64,000 nucleotides of DNA from Gigaspora margarita (lineage: Eukaryota > Glomeromycota > Glomeromycetes > Diversisporales > Gigasporaceae): NCBI GenBank assembly GCA_009809945.1, contig WTPW01001144.1, positions 1 through 64,000 on the forward strand. The letters are read 5' to 3'. Every line of letters begins with the position of its first letter. Within the stretch, counting starts at the first letter, position 1. Shown here in pieces: positions 44,876 to 55,058 of the stretch. The notes beneath the pieces are model-generated. The model made no database searches and was not told where the DNA came from. It saw only the letters and a list, made by a program, of their open reading frames with translations. The position numbers and the translations under genes were made by a program.

Positions 44876-45352
44876 AATCAAGTCAATTTACTAGTACCAA
44901 CTATTCATCGTTATCCTTTAAATACACCAATTATTTCATCCTTCACATGCATTGACTATACTGTTACACTTTATCTCTCTATATATCTGATATCTAATTA
45001 TCACTCTTATTCCTGCTTTTTTATTATCTTCTTATCTCCTCCAAACCTCTCTATATCATCTGCATACTCTTTATTTAGCACCAACTTTCAAAATTTGCAA
45101 TTTTTTTTTCATCCTTAAATAATTTTTTCCTCATTCACTTTCGCACTTTTTTATAACCCCCTGCATTAACCTGATGCTTTAACTTGTTATTTGCTTAACA
45201 CAGTTTTAGACTGCCGTTTTTGTATTTTTCAGGTTTTTTGCATTTATTTCTTGTTTTGGCGATCATCAAAATTCTATATTCTGATTGGCGGTTGATCACA
45301 TGATTAGCCTCCGCTATAGACGTCCCCCAAATAAACAAATCGTTAATAATTC

Positions 45353-45443
45353 AGGTCAAATTTGCAGATCATTTGGCCAGATCTAGAACAAAACAACTTT
45401 AAATGTGGTCAAATGATCTGCAAATTTGACCAGAAATATGAAC
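45353..45443. repeat. Foldback, CAAATTTGCAGATCATTTGGCC arms (copy 2)
   Basis: GGTCAAATTTGCAGATCATT on the left and AATGATCTGCAAATTTGACC on the right pair perfectly over 20 bases, in an element of about 91 bases. Confidence 0.75.
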
Positions 45444-45689
45444 AAACGGTTTTATTGATCATATGATGCAAATCGTCGTGTTTTGTTTCTCTTTCGGCAG
45501 TCTGTACAGTGTACCATCCCTACTTGTCACTTATTTAGATATTTGATTGGATAATTGGGTAAATAATTTATCGGCTATAACCGGTCATTAACCGTATGAA
45601 TGACCGCAGTCAACCGGTCATAAGCGGTTAACCGATCATGACCGACCGATGACTGACTGTGACCGACCGAGCCCATCCCTAGTTGTAAT

Positions 45690-47270
45690 AGGTGTAAAAT
45701 TTTAGTCATAATGAGTTTAATAATTCGACTATGCTAATCAGTAATTGTGCGACACAGTCACATTGTATATGAACAGATACACGTATAGGTTGTCAAATAA
45801 TTATGTGCGTCGCCAATAATCATGATGTTCATGTCTATACATTAACGTTCTTTCTATCCAAACGATTTAGTAGGCAACCCTTATAAGTGCTCGGGTGTGA
45901 AAATATATCTACTTATCATTTTCCTGCCGCTTTTTTTTTAAGCCCAGATTACTATGGTGAAATTCGAAAGGTTAGCATTGCATTCTTGCAAAGTGCATCA
46001 AGTGCATAGGGTCTCTGCAAATGCGTCTGTTAGTGCTTTCTTGCTGATCCAAATTATTTAAGAGCCAATGGACTGAAGCAATGTTCTATAAAATGCATCC
46101 GCTAGTCTTTGCCCTTATTAAGCTGGCCACATCGGAATTTAGTATATTAAAGTATTGCTCCTATGAGTTGTATCTACTAGTGTTTCCTTCTATTAATCTG
46201 AGACTTAAATTTATTCCAAAGAAAATTAGTATGGTGCGCTTGCAATATGTATCTACTAATGTTTTCTGATGGTAGGGCAGCCTCATTTTCCTCTGTTGGT
46301 TGGTTAGGGGTCATTTGATAAGCATGCTGTTGTTGTGGGGGTCTATAAGGTTGACTCAAGACAAAAAATCTATCGATGCGGGTCACAGTGCTGGCCTGTT
46401 TAATTCTAGAGGGGAGCTATTAGAGCTGGTGGGGGGAGAACGTTAAACGAAATTGTAATTTCGAACAGCCTTATCAGGGCAGGGATTGCAGCACATGGCG
46501 AGTAACCCTGACCATTCTCCCCTATCTTTTCGATCTGTTGACTCTTGTCATTATGCATTTTATTCATATTGATTCAATAAATAATTATAATAGGGGTTTC
46601 AAAATTATCATTCCGAAAATAAATAGGAATTTAGAAGTCTCATTTATGTCTGATTTAAAATTTAGCGATTGGTTATTGACCTATTTAGCATGAGCTAATC
46701 ACTTATCATTTAGCTTATTATTTACATTAATTTATATATTATAATATATGTTAGAGCATTTCTAAATTTTGAGGATTAGCGTGACCAGACCTGTATGGTA
46801 TGGGTGTGAAATATTTAAGTGTTTATCACCTGTATATAACTATTCTGTAATGAAGTTGTCCTGCATTTTCTAAATCAGGTTATATCCGTTGTTACTATCG
46901 GTTGGGAGATATCAGGCCCGCCGGTTTAAGCTACTTGAATAGTAAACGGGTTTTTTGTTATACAGAAGGAAATGGCGAAAGAATTCTAGAGAATTCTGAA
47001 GGAATCTGGGGATTTTGGCGTGAGGGGAATTGAATCGGGTGTGGTGTAATTTAAGGGGGAAGAAGTGTATATATAGAACAATAGTGTAAATCAATGAATC
47101 GATCAAGGTCAATATAATATGGATCGAACGATATATCAATTAAATGGATCAATGTAGTCTTAAATAAATGTATATAAGAAGACAGCCAAGTAGGAATTAA
47201 AATTTTAGCTTTATTTTTTATTATTTATTTATTTATTTATTTTAAATTGTTTTTTTTTAATTCGTTTTTA
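45690..47270. other. Non-coding stretch with GC-richer island at 46,270-46,560
   Basis: 45,970-46,270 repeats the TGCAAAGTGCATCTACTAGTG-type unit seen at 36,240-36,690. 46,270-46,560 is GC-richer, with GGTGGGGGGAGAACG, GAAATTGTAATTTCG, AGCACATGGCGAGTAACC and GACCATTCTCCCC; it looks like a conserved non-coding sequence but matches no tRNA, snRNA or rRNA that I know. A 69-codon minus frame (46,177-46,386) and a 75-codon minus frame (46,912-47,139) are not recognisable genes. Confidence 0.35.
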
Positions 47271-47271
47271 T

Positions 47272-48034
47272 TGTTAATTTGTGATTCGCCTATAAATGAT
47301 AGTAAAAGTTGGGGATAAGTTAATATGGGGGGACATCAATAGAAAAGGGACAAATCATTTTTAGTAACTTTTTTTAAAATTTTAAAATAAAATATTTTGA
47401 CAACTACCAAATCAAATTTAATAAATTTTTTTTTGTTTTAATTCTATAACTATAAAAAATTAAAATAAAAAAATTTTGATTAAATTTGGTTAAGTAGTTG
47501 TTAAGTTATTTTAACTTAAAGTTGAAAAAACTTTTACTTAGAAAAGATTTGTCCCTTTTCTATTGATGTACCCCCATATGAGTATTATAATATAGCCACC
47601 AATCTCACTTTGCCCTATAGTAAAGTTATTTTTCTATTAAGTTAACCACCTTTTAGCTTCTAATTAAAGTTGTAGAGCTGAGTTTTCCGGTTCTAATGCT
47701 AGAAAATCATTAAAATCGGTCTAGTAGTTCTTGAGATATCTTAAATTTTCTTCCTGTGATCATATAAAATTTCTTTACAAAGTTGTAAAGAAATTTTATA
47801 TGACTACAAGAAGAAAATTTAAGATATCTCAAGAACTACTAGACCGATTTTAATGATTTTTTAGTATTAGAACCGGAAAACTCAGCTCTACAACTTTAAT
47901 TAGAAGCTAAAAGTGATTAACTTGATATAAAAATGCTTTTACTATAGGGCGAAGTGAGATTGGTGGCTATATTATAATACTCATATTAACTTATCTCCAA
48001 CTTTTACTATATAAAACTATCATTTATAGGTGAA
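47272..48034. repeat. Long palindrome, TTAATTYGTGATTC ends, interrupted on the left arm
   Basis: TTAATTTGTGATTCGCC (about 47,275) pairs with GGTGAATCACGAATTAA (about 48,033). Arms stay complementary (CTCACTTTGCCCTATAGT / ACTATAGGGCGAAGTGAG; ATCTCAAGAACTACTAGACC) to a centre near 47,780 (TTTACAAAGTTGTAAAG). The left arm alone carries the 251-bp insertion at 47,326. The arms contain the shared module in its fullest form (ATTAAAATCGGTCTAGTAG then TTCTTGAGATATC). The end sequence is close to the palindrome at 39,258. Confidence 0.85.
47326..47576. mobile_element. TA-flanked foldback MITE nested in palindrome, empty site known
   Basis: TGGGGGGACATCAATAG and, inward from 47,576, TGGGGGTACATCAATAG are the ends, with TA on both sides (47,324-47,325; 47,577-47,578). 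The right arm of the host palindrome keeps the uninterrupted site with a single TA, so the insertion is confirmed inside the window. Family shared with 28,012-28,258. Confidence 0.9.
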
Positions 48035-48039
48035 TCACG

Positions 48040-49930
48040 AATTAAATTATTTTATTTTAACCACGAAATAATGCACAAAGTTATTTCGAGTTTTGGCCTC
48101 AATTAATCTTAATTTAGGCTGAAATTTGAAACCAAACCCATCACATTATTTTATGGCTATGCAGTATTTATTTTTTTTAATTTTTTACTAGGGACAGCAA
48201 AGGGGAAGAGGAAGGTGATGTTAACTAAAAACTTAACTTTAACAGCCTTAGATAGGTTTTAGGTAGCCCAAGATCATCAAATTCTTAATTTGATTGGTCA
48301 GATATTATATAATTCTGCTCCGCTTTAGATGACCCCATATCTGATATTGATATAGAGCTATGTAAGTATGTACATTGTATATTAGCTACTTTATAAATGC
48401 TTAATATATACAGTAATATCATATACAAATAATAAATCAAATTTATATATTAAATTGGATTTCTAAATTATGATAATATTTTATTTTTATTTATTTTTTT
48501 TCATATATTCATTTTATTCAGGGGCCAGGAGACTATTGGAGGGGTAATATTAACCAAAAAATTAACTTCAAACAGCCTTAGAGATAAGCTAAATTTGTAG
48601 TAGCTTATTTTATTTTGCTCTATGTTAAATTCTATTAGTACGTTGTGATAGGCAAAATTTAAGTAGCATAGCAAAAACAAAATCAGGCTGTGTTGAATCC
48701 TTATTTTTTTATTAGTTTCTATTCTTAGTAATTGAATGATAATAATAAATCAAAGAATTGAAAGTATCGAAAGATACTTAAGATCCCTAAGTATCTAAAT
48801 AAGTGGTACAAATTTTAAGTATCAAAAGTTACCTAAGAGTTCTAAATATAAAAAGTGTTTTAAGAATAGAAGGCTATTTAAAAATCATAAGTATTGAAAG
48901 CTTTGTAAAAGTTTTGAGAAAAGATTTTTTTGTATCGATTTTTAGGCTGTAATTAAAAGTATATAAGCCCATAAGGGGATGATTGAAGAAGAGTTAACTC
49001 AGTGATTATCAAAATATCATATGACAATCATCACATCATCATATGACAAGCATTTGGCCTAAGTAAGGGTTAGGTTAGAGGTATTTTTGGGCCAGTTTGT
49101 TTTAATTCTAGTAAACAAATGACATCATTATATGTTTATCATATGATTGTCAATCACTAGGTTAATTAGGGTAGCTGTGCAGCATGTGATGCGCGCAGGA
49201 CCAGTACGATCTTTATTTTGGGTTAAGGATTATATTTATAACATTTATATGATCTTTTATTTTATCGATGAAGTAAAGATATTTGTTAGTTTATTTTGTT
49301 TGATAATATTTTCTGTTTGATGTAGGAAAACTTTAGTCAAAAACATGGAATATCCAGTATTTATAAGTATTATTTATTTACTAGGATGATGGAGAAGTTG
49401 CATTTGATGAATTTAGTTATTGAATTTGTATTTGTGAAGTGCATAATATCAGCAGATGCATACAAGAATTTACATATTCTTGGTTACATATTTCTAAAAA
49501 ATTGTACTTATTTTTCTCACTATTATATCAAAAACTTGTTATTTAATGATTCATTGTATACTTGTATTATATCATCACGAGTTTCATTTGTCAATTAAAA
49601 GTAGATTATTTTAAATTCAGATCAAAATTTATTATGGAATATATATAAAATTGGTCTGGGTTCAAAAACAATTACCCAAGTTGCCTAATGATATGGTTTC
49701 ATCATTATAATAAAACTATTTTATCAGATTATTAATAGGTTAGAACGGCCTGCCTGTTCTGGCCTGTTCTGGAATTCACTAAAGGTATGAAGCTCAACAA
49801 CCAAAAAAAAGATTCTCACAGTCCATTGGTGCTGAATATCAAATTAAAACCCTTGTACTGCTATTGTCATGGAGCCTAGTGGGCCTCTTGAGTTGCTTAC
49901 CACATACATAGTTTCTTTACAAATATAAGG
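48040..49930. other. Non-coding, repeat-bearing stretch
   Basis: GTTAACTAAAAACTTAACTTT plus AACAGCCTTAGATA at 48,220 recur in diverged form at 48,550 (AATATTAACCAAAAAATTAAC), suggesting an old 330-bp duplication. 48,750-48,920 has repeated AAGTATCRAAAG words. 49,000-49,160 holds CATATGACAATCATCAC palindromes around AGGGTTAGGTTAG. A 70-codon frame at 49,386-49,598 has no recognisable product. Nothing else can be supported. Confidence 0.35.
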
Positions 49931-50027
49931 TCCCTACTTTGCTTTCACATATGAGGTCTTGCATTGTTATTGCTATTGCATTGCTTGCAATAGCCACAGT
50001 GCCAACTGTGCTTATTAATAAACTGAA

Positions 50028-50270
50028 CATATTAGGACACAAAGTTGATTTTTTTGGTTTGCATTACATGCTGACCCATTTTTCAATATTCAAAAAATTT
50101 TTTCTTTTTTTTAAGTTCCAATTATGTGAATTATTTTCTATAAATTGATCTAGTATCACTTGATAGATACGTTATTTTACAGGATTACCCAATAGAACTG
50201 ATCAAAAAATTTAACTACTAACCTAAGTTTCTGATTCCATGTTATGTAAAACAAAAAGTAACTTTGGATG
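50028..50270. repeat. Foldback family TAAGGCYACRCAAAGTTGATTTTT (copy 2)
   Basis: Left TTAGGACACAAAGTTGATTT and, inward on the right, CCATCCAAAGTTACTTTTTG; inside GTTCCAATTATGTGAATTA. Diverged relative of 50,501-50,740. Confidence 0.5.
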
Positions 50271-50303
50271 GTTTTAAATGTGAATGAGTTTATTAATTTA
50301 GTG

Positions 50304-50306
<3 letters not shown>

Positions 50307-50337
<31 letters not shown>
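50307..50337. repeat. Homopolymer A tract (~30)
   Basis: Uninterrupted A run after GTGATTA; could be a retroposon tail, but no body or duplication was identified upstream. Confidence 0.9.
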
Positions 50338-50339
<2 letters not shown>

Positions 50340-50500
50340 GACTAGCTATGGATTTTGAAATCCAAAACAAAAAAACAACTTTGCCTTAGCTTTAATAGGA
50401 AAAAATAATCTCTTTATGATTATTGTAATTCAATTTCAGTTTAGAAATAGCCAATAGAAGATGTGGTTTCATAAAGTCATCCAAATCACTATGCTCCTAA

Positions 50501-50740
50501 TAAGGCTACACAAAGTTGATTTTTTGGTTTGTATTACCTGCTGACCCATTTTTTAATTGTTTTTTTAGATCCCAATTGTGCCAATTGTTTGATTTTTTGG
50601 TAGTTGTTTCTTTCTACTATTTCTCATCTGGTATCACCCGATGGAGATCTTTAATTTCCCATAGGACTAATAGAAAAAATATGACTGCTGGCCCAATTTT
50701 TAATTCCTCGTGCAAAATGAATTAATCTTGTATAACCTTA
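50501..50740. mobile_element. TIR MITE, 240 bp, TAAGGCTACACAAAG family (copy 3)
   Basis: Ends TAAGGCTACACAAAGTTGAT and, inward from 50,740, TAAGGTTATACAAGATTAAT. Clear inverted ends over about 30 bases. No unambiguous target duplication. Interior GATCCCAATTGTGCCAATTG and GGTATCACCCGATGG match 53,080-53,326 in reverse. Confidence 0.65.
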
Positions 50741-50849
50741 GTGTGAACATTATTCTATTTATTTATAGTAAATTAGAAAAAAAAGACTGACTGACCCATG
50801 TTTTCAGATTCTATGTAGTGCAAAAGATACCACAGTCTGTCAACATTCA

Positions 50850-51080
50850 TGCAATGACAAGCTTATTTTATAGACAATTTATTGCAGACAAGTTCATCTC
50901 ATAAACATTATATTTCATCAATAGCTCATATCTCTTAATTCTATATTGACTAGAATTACTTTGCAAAATGAGTTGTTAGCAAAATACATTGTTCATAAAC
51001 CAAACTTATCTATAAATTTATTATCTGTACAATAAGCTTGTCAGTAAAATGAGTATTGGCAAAATGTGATATCTTTGAAA
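50850..51080. repeat. Foldback repeat, TTACAGATAA family (copy 3)
   Basis: GACAAGCTTATTTTATAGAC on the left and TACAATAAGCTTGTCAGTAA on the right, around TAGAATTACTTTGCAAA. Clear inverted repeat; matches 43,020-43,250. Confidence 0.65.
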
Positions 51081-51089
51081 CAATTGTTA

Positions 51090-51800
51090 AATGAAACCAT
51101 TTTTATATGAATAATGAAAGACGAAATCATGTTTAGAAGAAAATGAAATGCAATGAAAGTTCAAATATTAAAATATAAAAATTTGATCAGTAANGTAGAT
51201 TTACATCATAAAATTTTTAAATTAATATCANTAATGCCAATTGCATCATAATGATAAATTTCGAAATAATCAGTGACGNCNTTGTGCATCATAATGAGTT
51301 ATTATATCTGCATATGAAATTATTACATTTCTTATGAAATTTTAACTCCTTCCAAAAACGAATAAATGAAAATCATTACTCAAAAAAAAGGATTAATAAT
51401 ACAAGAAACGTGATCGAACTATATAGTAAAAAAAAAGGGGAAAAACAAGGAAAAAAACAAAACCTCGCAATTATCGCCTATAATTAAAGACGTGTAAACC
51501 AGTATATTATAATATTTAATATTTATTGATCGCAAGTTTTATTTTCTTTCGTATGCTATATATGTTCAAATAACAATTAACAGAAAATAATGTAACTATT
51601 CATCATAATAACACACCTAATAAATTACATTATTCGAATTAAAAAACTTAACTTCTTTCCAATAATAGATAAATGAGAATCGTAGCTTTTGCTATAAAAG
51701 GATTCCAAGGAAATCAGTATAAGTAACATACATAAAGTCAATTCCAACCATCTCTATACACATTTCATGTTTTACAAGAAATGTGATCGTACTAGTACTA
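51090..51800. repeat. Ancient duplicated segment (copy 2 of 2)
   Basis: Diverged relative of 43,255-44,310 in the same orientation. Several single N positions near 51,190-51,290 mark uncertain sequence. Non-coding. Confidence 0.5.
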
Positions 51801-52127
51801 TTCTTCAAGTGTCCTGTATATAAAAGCCCAAAGTTCACCTGAAATAAAGAGTAACTCAGGAGAGTTAAAACTCACTAAGAGTTTGTTAAAAACCAAAAAA
51901 CTTATTGGACTTCTACCAACTTCAAAGCTGTAAATAGTAGAAGTTGGTTCTCTACATAAAATTATTCTTTTTCTATAATCTCGCCATAATAATTCCTTCG
52001 TTGTAATATCATAATATCATAGTATCGAAAAGAATAGAAAGTAAGAGTATCACTTAGAAATCAACACTGTTTATGTAAAAACCCCAATAAGAAATTGATT
52101 ACTTCATTTATTGAAGGAATTATAACA

Positions 52128-52315
52128 GATCAGAATGGTATAGATAAGCAAATCTGTATATTATAGGCCAAATTTAAGATCTATACTATACCAATCAGCT
52201 ATAATTCCTAACCCTAACCCTAATTAGATTACACCAGATCAGTATAGTACAGATTTAAAAATTTAGCCTATACTATACAGATCTGCTCACCTATACCATA
52301 TTGATCTGTGAAATA
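52128..52315. repeat. Palindromic MITE, ACAGATCARWATGGTATAG ends
   Basis: ACAGATCAGAATGGTATAG on the left and its relative (inward from the right) ACAGATCAATATGGTATAG are inverted, followed by TATAGTATAGGC words. The centre reads CCTAACCCTAACCCTAATTAG, given in parts (CCTAACCCTAACCC), telomere-like. Related to 25,490-25,900. The neighbouring 51,800-52,128 and 52,320-52,940 show nothing recognisable. Confidence 0.7.
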
Positions 52316-52944
52316 CCTTTTATCGAACAATCTTGACTAATTGAATCGATCTTTAATTCCTGTGACTTGGCAGTATTTAACCCTGAGATTTCTATTTCTG
52401 ACTACCTCCAGCTGCCGTTAGAATTCAATTAAAGACCTGATCAATAAAATTACTCATGACTTTACAGATCCATGGGACCATTTAATCACATAATATTCAT
52501 GAATATACCAGCTATAGTAACTCTTTCACAAAAAATTTTACCACTCCGTGATTTTAATTTAATGAAACTCTTAGAGTTAGGGTGAGATTAGGGTGAAGTC
52601 ACATTAGGGGGTAACCTTATTTATTAGTGTTTTGTAGAAAATCTATAGGTGTTGAACATACCCTCGATGAAAACTAGATCTTAGAATCCCATAAATACAG
52701 AAACAATATACTTAGCAAATTAGCAAATAGATAAATACTCAAACAAAAGCGAAATAAGAAGAGTTGAATAAAATATACTTAGCTTTAATTCCTAACTTTG
52801 ACATGACAAGACTTCCCAAACCTTGAGACCCAGACCAAATCTTCTGCGCCTTTTTCTGCCTGCCAATTTGAGGCTTGACCAATACTGTAGTTGGATAGAG
52901 TGTTGATTAAATAGTAGTACTAATTGATAGTTTTTAGTCAATAT

Positions 52945-53326
52945 TCATAAGGCCACGCAAAGTTGATTTTTTATTTTGCATTACATGGATTTCAAAATTC
53001 GGGATGGACAGACTTTTTTTTATTTTTTTTTTTAATTCCTGCAAATAGAATACTAATATTCAATGTTCGCATTTAATGTTATACAAGATTAATTTTTCAT
53101 TTGCACAACAAGTAATCAAAAAATTGGCCCAGCAGCCATATTTTTTCTGTAAGTCCATCAGACAATTACAGGAAATTAAGGTTTCTGTTGGGTGACACCA
53201 GAAGAAAATAGCAGATATCAAAAATTGAACAATTGGTACAATTGGGATCTAAAAAAAAAAAATTGAAAAAATTGAAAAAATAGAATAGCGGGTAATGCAA
53301 AATGAAAAATCAACTTTGCATGGTCT
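52945..53326. mobile_element. TIR MITE, ~380 bp, TAAGGCCACGCAAAG family (copy 4)
   Basis: Left ATAAGGCCACGCAAAGTTG and, inward from the right, ATTAGACCATGCAAAGTTG, both followed by ATTTTTYATTTTGCATTAC. An inner relative of the 240-bp element lies at 53,080-53,320. Best-preserved ends of the family. Confidence 0.65.
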
Positions 53327-53447
53327 AATCTGCACCTTTATAGCATATTTCATGGGGCAAAAATCTTAAGCAAAAAAAAACTTTATTTTTAAATCTGATG
53401 CATGTTCTATATTTAAAATTTTGTTTCAAAATTAGAATTTAGCATAG

Positions 53448-54015
53448 TGTTACAGTAGGGAGGCCTTCTTGTACTCCTTACTATAACAACGACACGGCTA
53501 CAGGGATCCTTTAGTGGTTTATAGTGGTGTCCAAGAGGCAGGTATAATTCCTTAGTCTGTAAGAAATTATACTCTTCTCTGTAGGTGGTTCGTGACAGTA
53601 TTTAGAGTTAACAATAGTTTCTTTATTTAATAATAATAAGCAAGAGGGCTATTCCTAGATTTCTATTCCCAAGAAATTCCTTTTACAAGATATTTAATGA
53701 ATATAAAGAGAAGTGGGTGTCTGAGTCTAATTTGACTAAGGGAAATTCTATGTCTTTAAATACATTTTAGAATAAGCATTATAAGTGTTGATTTGCAATG
53801 ATAAACATTACAATCATTATGAGTGACATAAGCGTTATAAGCGATATAATCATTATAAGCGGTATAAGTGGTATAAACAGTATAAACGTTATAAGAGATA
53901 TGAACTATTCTAATGTCTAACTCCTCAATAATAATAACAATGTGAAATACTAAGGATAATAATAATAAAATAAAAATAATAATAAATAATAAATATTAAC
54001 TACTCGTTCTATAAC
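53448..54015 (-). repeat. Long terminal repeat (3') of minus-strand Ty3/Gypsy fossil 2
   Basis: On the plus strand TGTTACAGTAGGGAG...TCGTTCTATAACA, about 568 bp; read on the element's strand it is TGTTATAGAACGAG...CTGTAACA. Directly inside lies a purine-rich tract (AAGGGGACGGAAA on the minus strand), the expected polypurine tract beside a 3' LTR. ATAAGCG/ATAAGCRGTATAA repeats lie within it (53,780-53,900). No second LTR was found. Confidence 0.8.
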
Positions 54016-54029
54016 ATTTCCGTCCCCTT

Positions 54030-54727
54030 AAGAAAATTTACTCTGTAAATTCCTTCTCTAGTTCTTCTATTAAGAGGGTATAGTCTTCATCCTTTAACTT
54101 GATTATTTGAGTCATGGAAAGGTGTTTGGTTTGATGCATTAAGTCTTTAGGACAAACCGTAAAGATTTTTCTAATTCTTTGAGCTCCTTTCCAAATGTCT
54201 TGGGTTTTTCTTTCACCTTTAATTTTTCAAATCTGTTCTCTAATTTGTGTTCTGTGTTCTGTCTGTTTCTCGATAATGGTTCCTAAATAATAATGAGCTT
54301 CAATAGCTTGTATTTGTCCTCGACGAGATTGTTTAAACTTGGGTAATTCCTGAAGAATTTTATCAACTTGTGCGGTCCAAGTTTCTCAGAGAAAATGATT
54401 TGTTCTCGCAGTCTTTTGCAGATTAAGAGTCTGAGTCAAGTCTTCAAATAATTTAGCGATAGCCTTAGGTTTTTCAGTTAAGGCTGGGGCTAATAAAGCT
54501 TCTATATCTTCATCAAAAGGTCTTAGTAATTCATTAAGTTCATTAGAAGGGTCTGGTTCTTCCGTTGGAGTAACATCAATTACTTGTTCTGGGTTTTGAG
54601 CATCCCATAAGATTACATTCTGGCTAGAAATTCCTAAATAGTATTGGGCAGCGGGGTCTTGTCTCCCAATAGAAAGAAAATTTCGAAGGGCCAGTATAGT
54701 ATTAGGTTGTAAAGTAGTAGATTCCAT
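54030..54727 (-). pseudogene. Extra reading frame between integrase and 3' LTR
   Basis: A minus-strand frame of about 113 residues (54,727-54,386), with further related peptide to about 54,030. It is acidic and Leu/Glu/Gln-rich, with Pro-Thr-Glu-Glu-Pro-Asp-Pro and predicted helices. There is no signal peptide and no membrane segment, so it does not look like an envelope. It could be a gag-like or accessory protein placed after pol. No family recognised. Confidence 0.45.
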
Positions 54728-55058
54728 ATTAGGGGTTTTTGATAATATATCTGGAAAAATTAATCAGAGTATAAAGTTATATATATATGTAATAAAGTAG
54801 CACAATGATTTTCATGGGGCAGTGTACAAAGTTTACACAAATGTCACTCCCTTCCACAATAAATTTCTTCCAGAAATTTTAATTTTCAATTACAATTATT
54901 GGTTCCCATGTCTGTTTCTCGTAGTACTTAGCAAGTCTATCGCTATTATAGTACTTTTGTAAAGTCTTTCCTTTCATATCACGGAGTTTATAAGCACCAT
55001 TGTTCAATTTTTCTTGAATTATAAAGGGTCCAATTCTTTTATCTTCAAATTTAGCAGA

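Larger units (their letters stand above)
39036..45681. mobile_element. hAT-ended element, 6.6 kb, exact 8-bp TSD, no transposase seen
   Basis: Ends TAGGGATGGGC (39,036) and GCCCATCCCTA (to 45,681) with GTTGTAAT directly outside both (39,028-39,035; 45,682-45,689). Subterminal CCGGTCATGACC, CCAGTCATGACC and GACCGACC words crowd both ends (39,050-39,125; 45,575-45,670), as in hAT elements. The interior is a patchwork of palindromes, foldbacks, a hexanucleotide repeat and unassigned sequence; the longest frame is 109 codons. Either a large non-autonomous element that grew by nested insertion, or one whose transposase has decayed past recognition. Confidence 0.85.

Noticed and set aside
46450-46530. 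Possible tRNA, snRNA or 5S-like RNA
   Set aside because: No cloverleaf, no Pol III boxes at proper spacing, and no match to the snRNA sequences I know.
54030-54727. Envelope-like gene after integrase
   Set aside because: No signal peptide, no membrane-spanning segment and acidic soluble composition; an envelope role is not supported.
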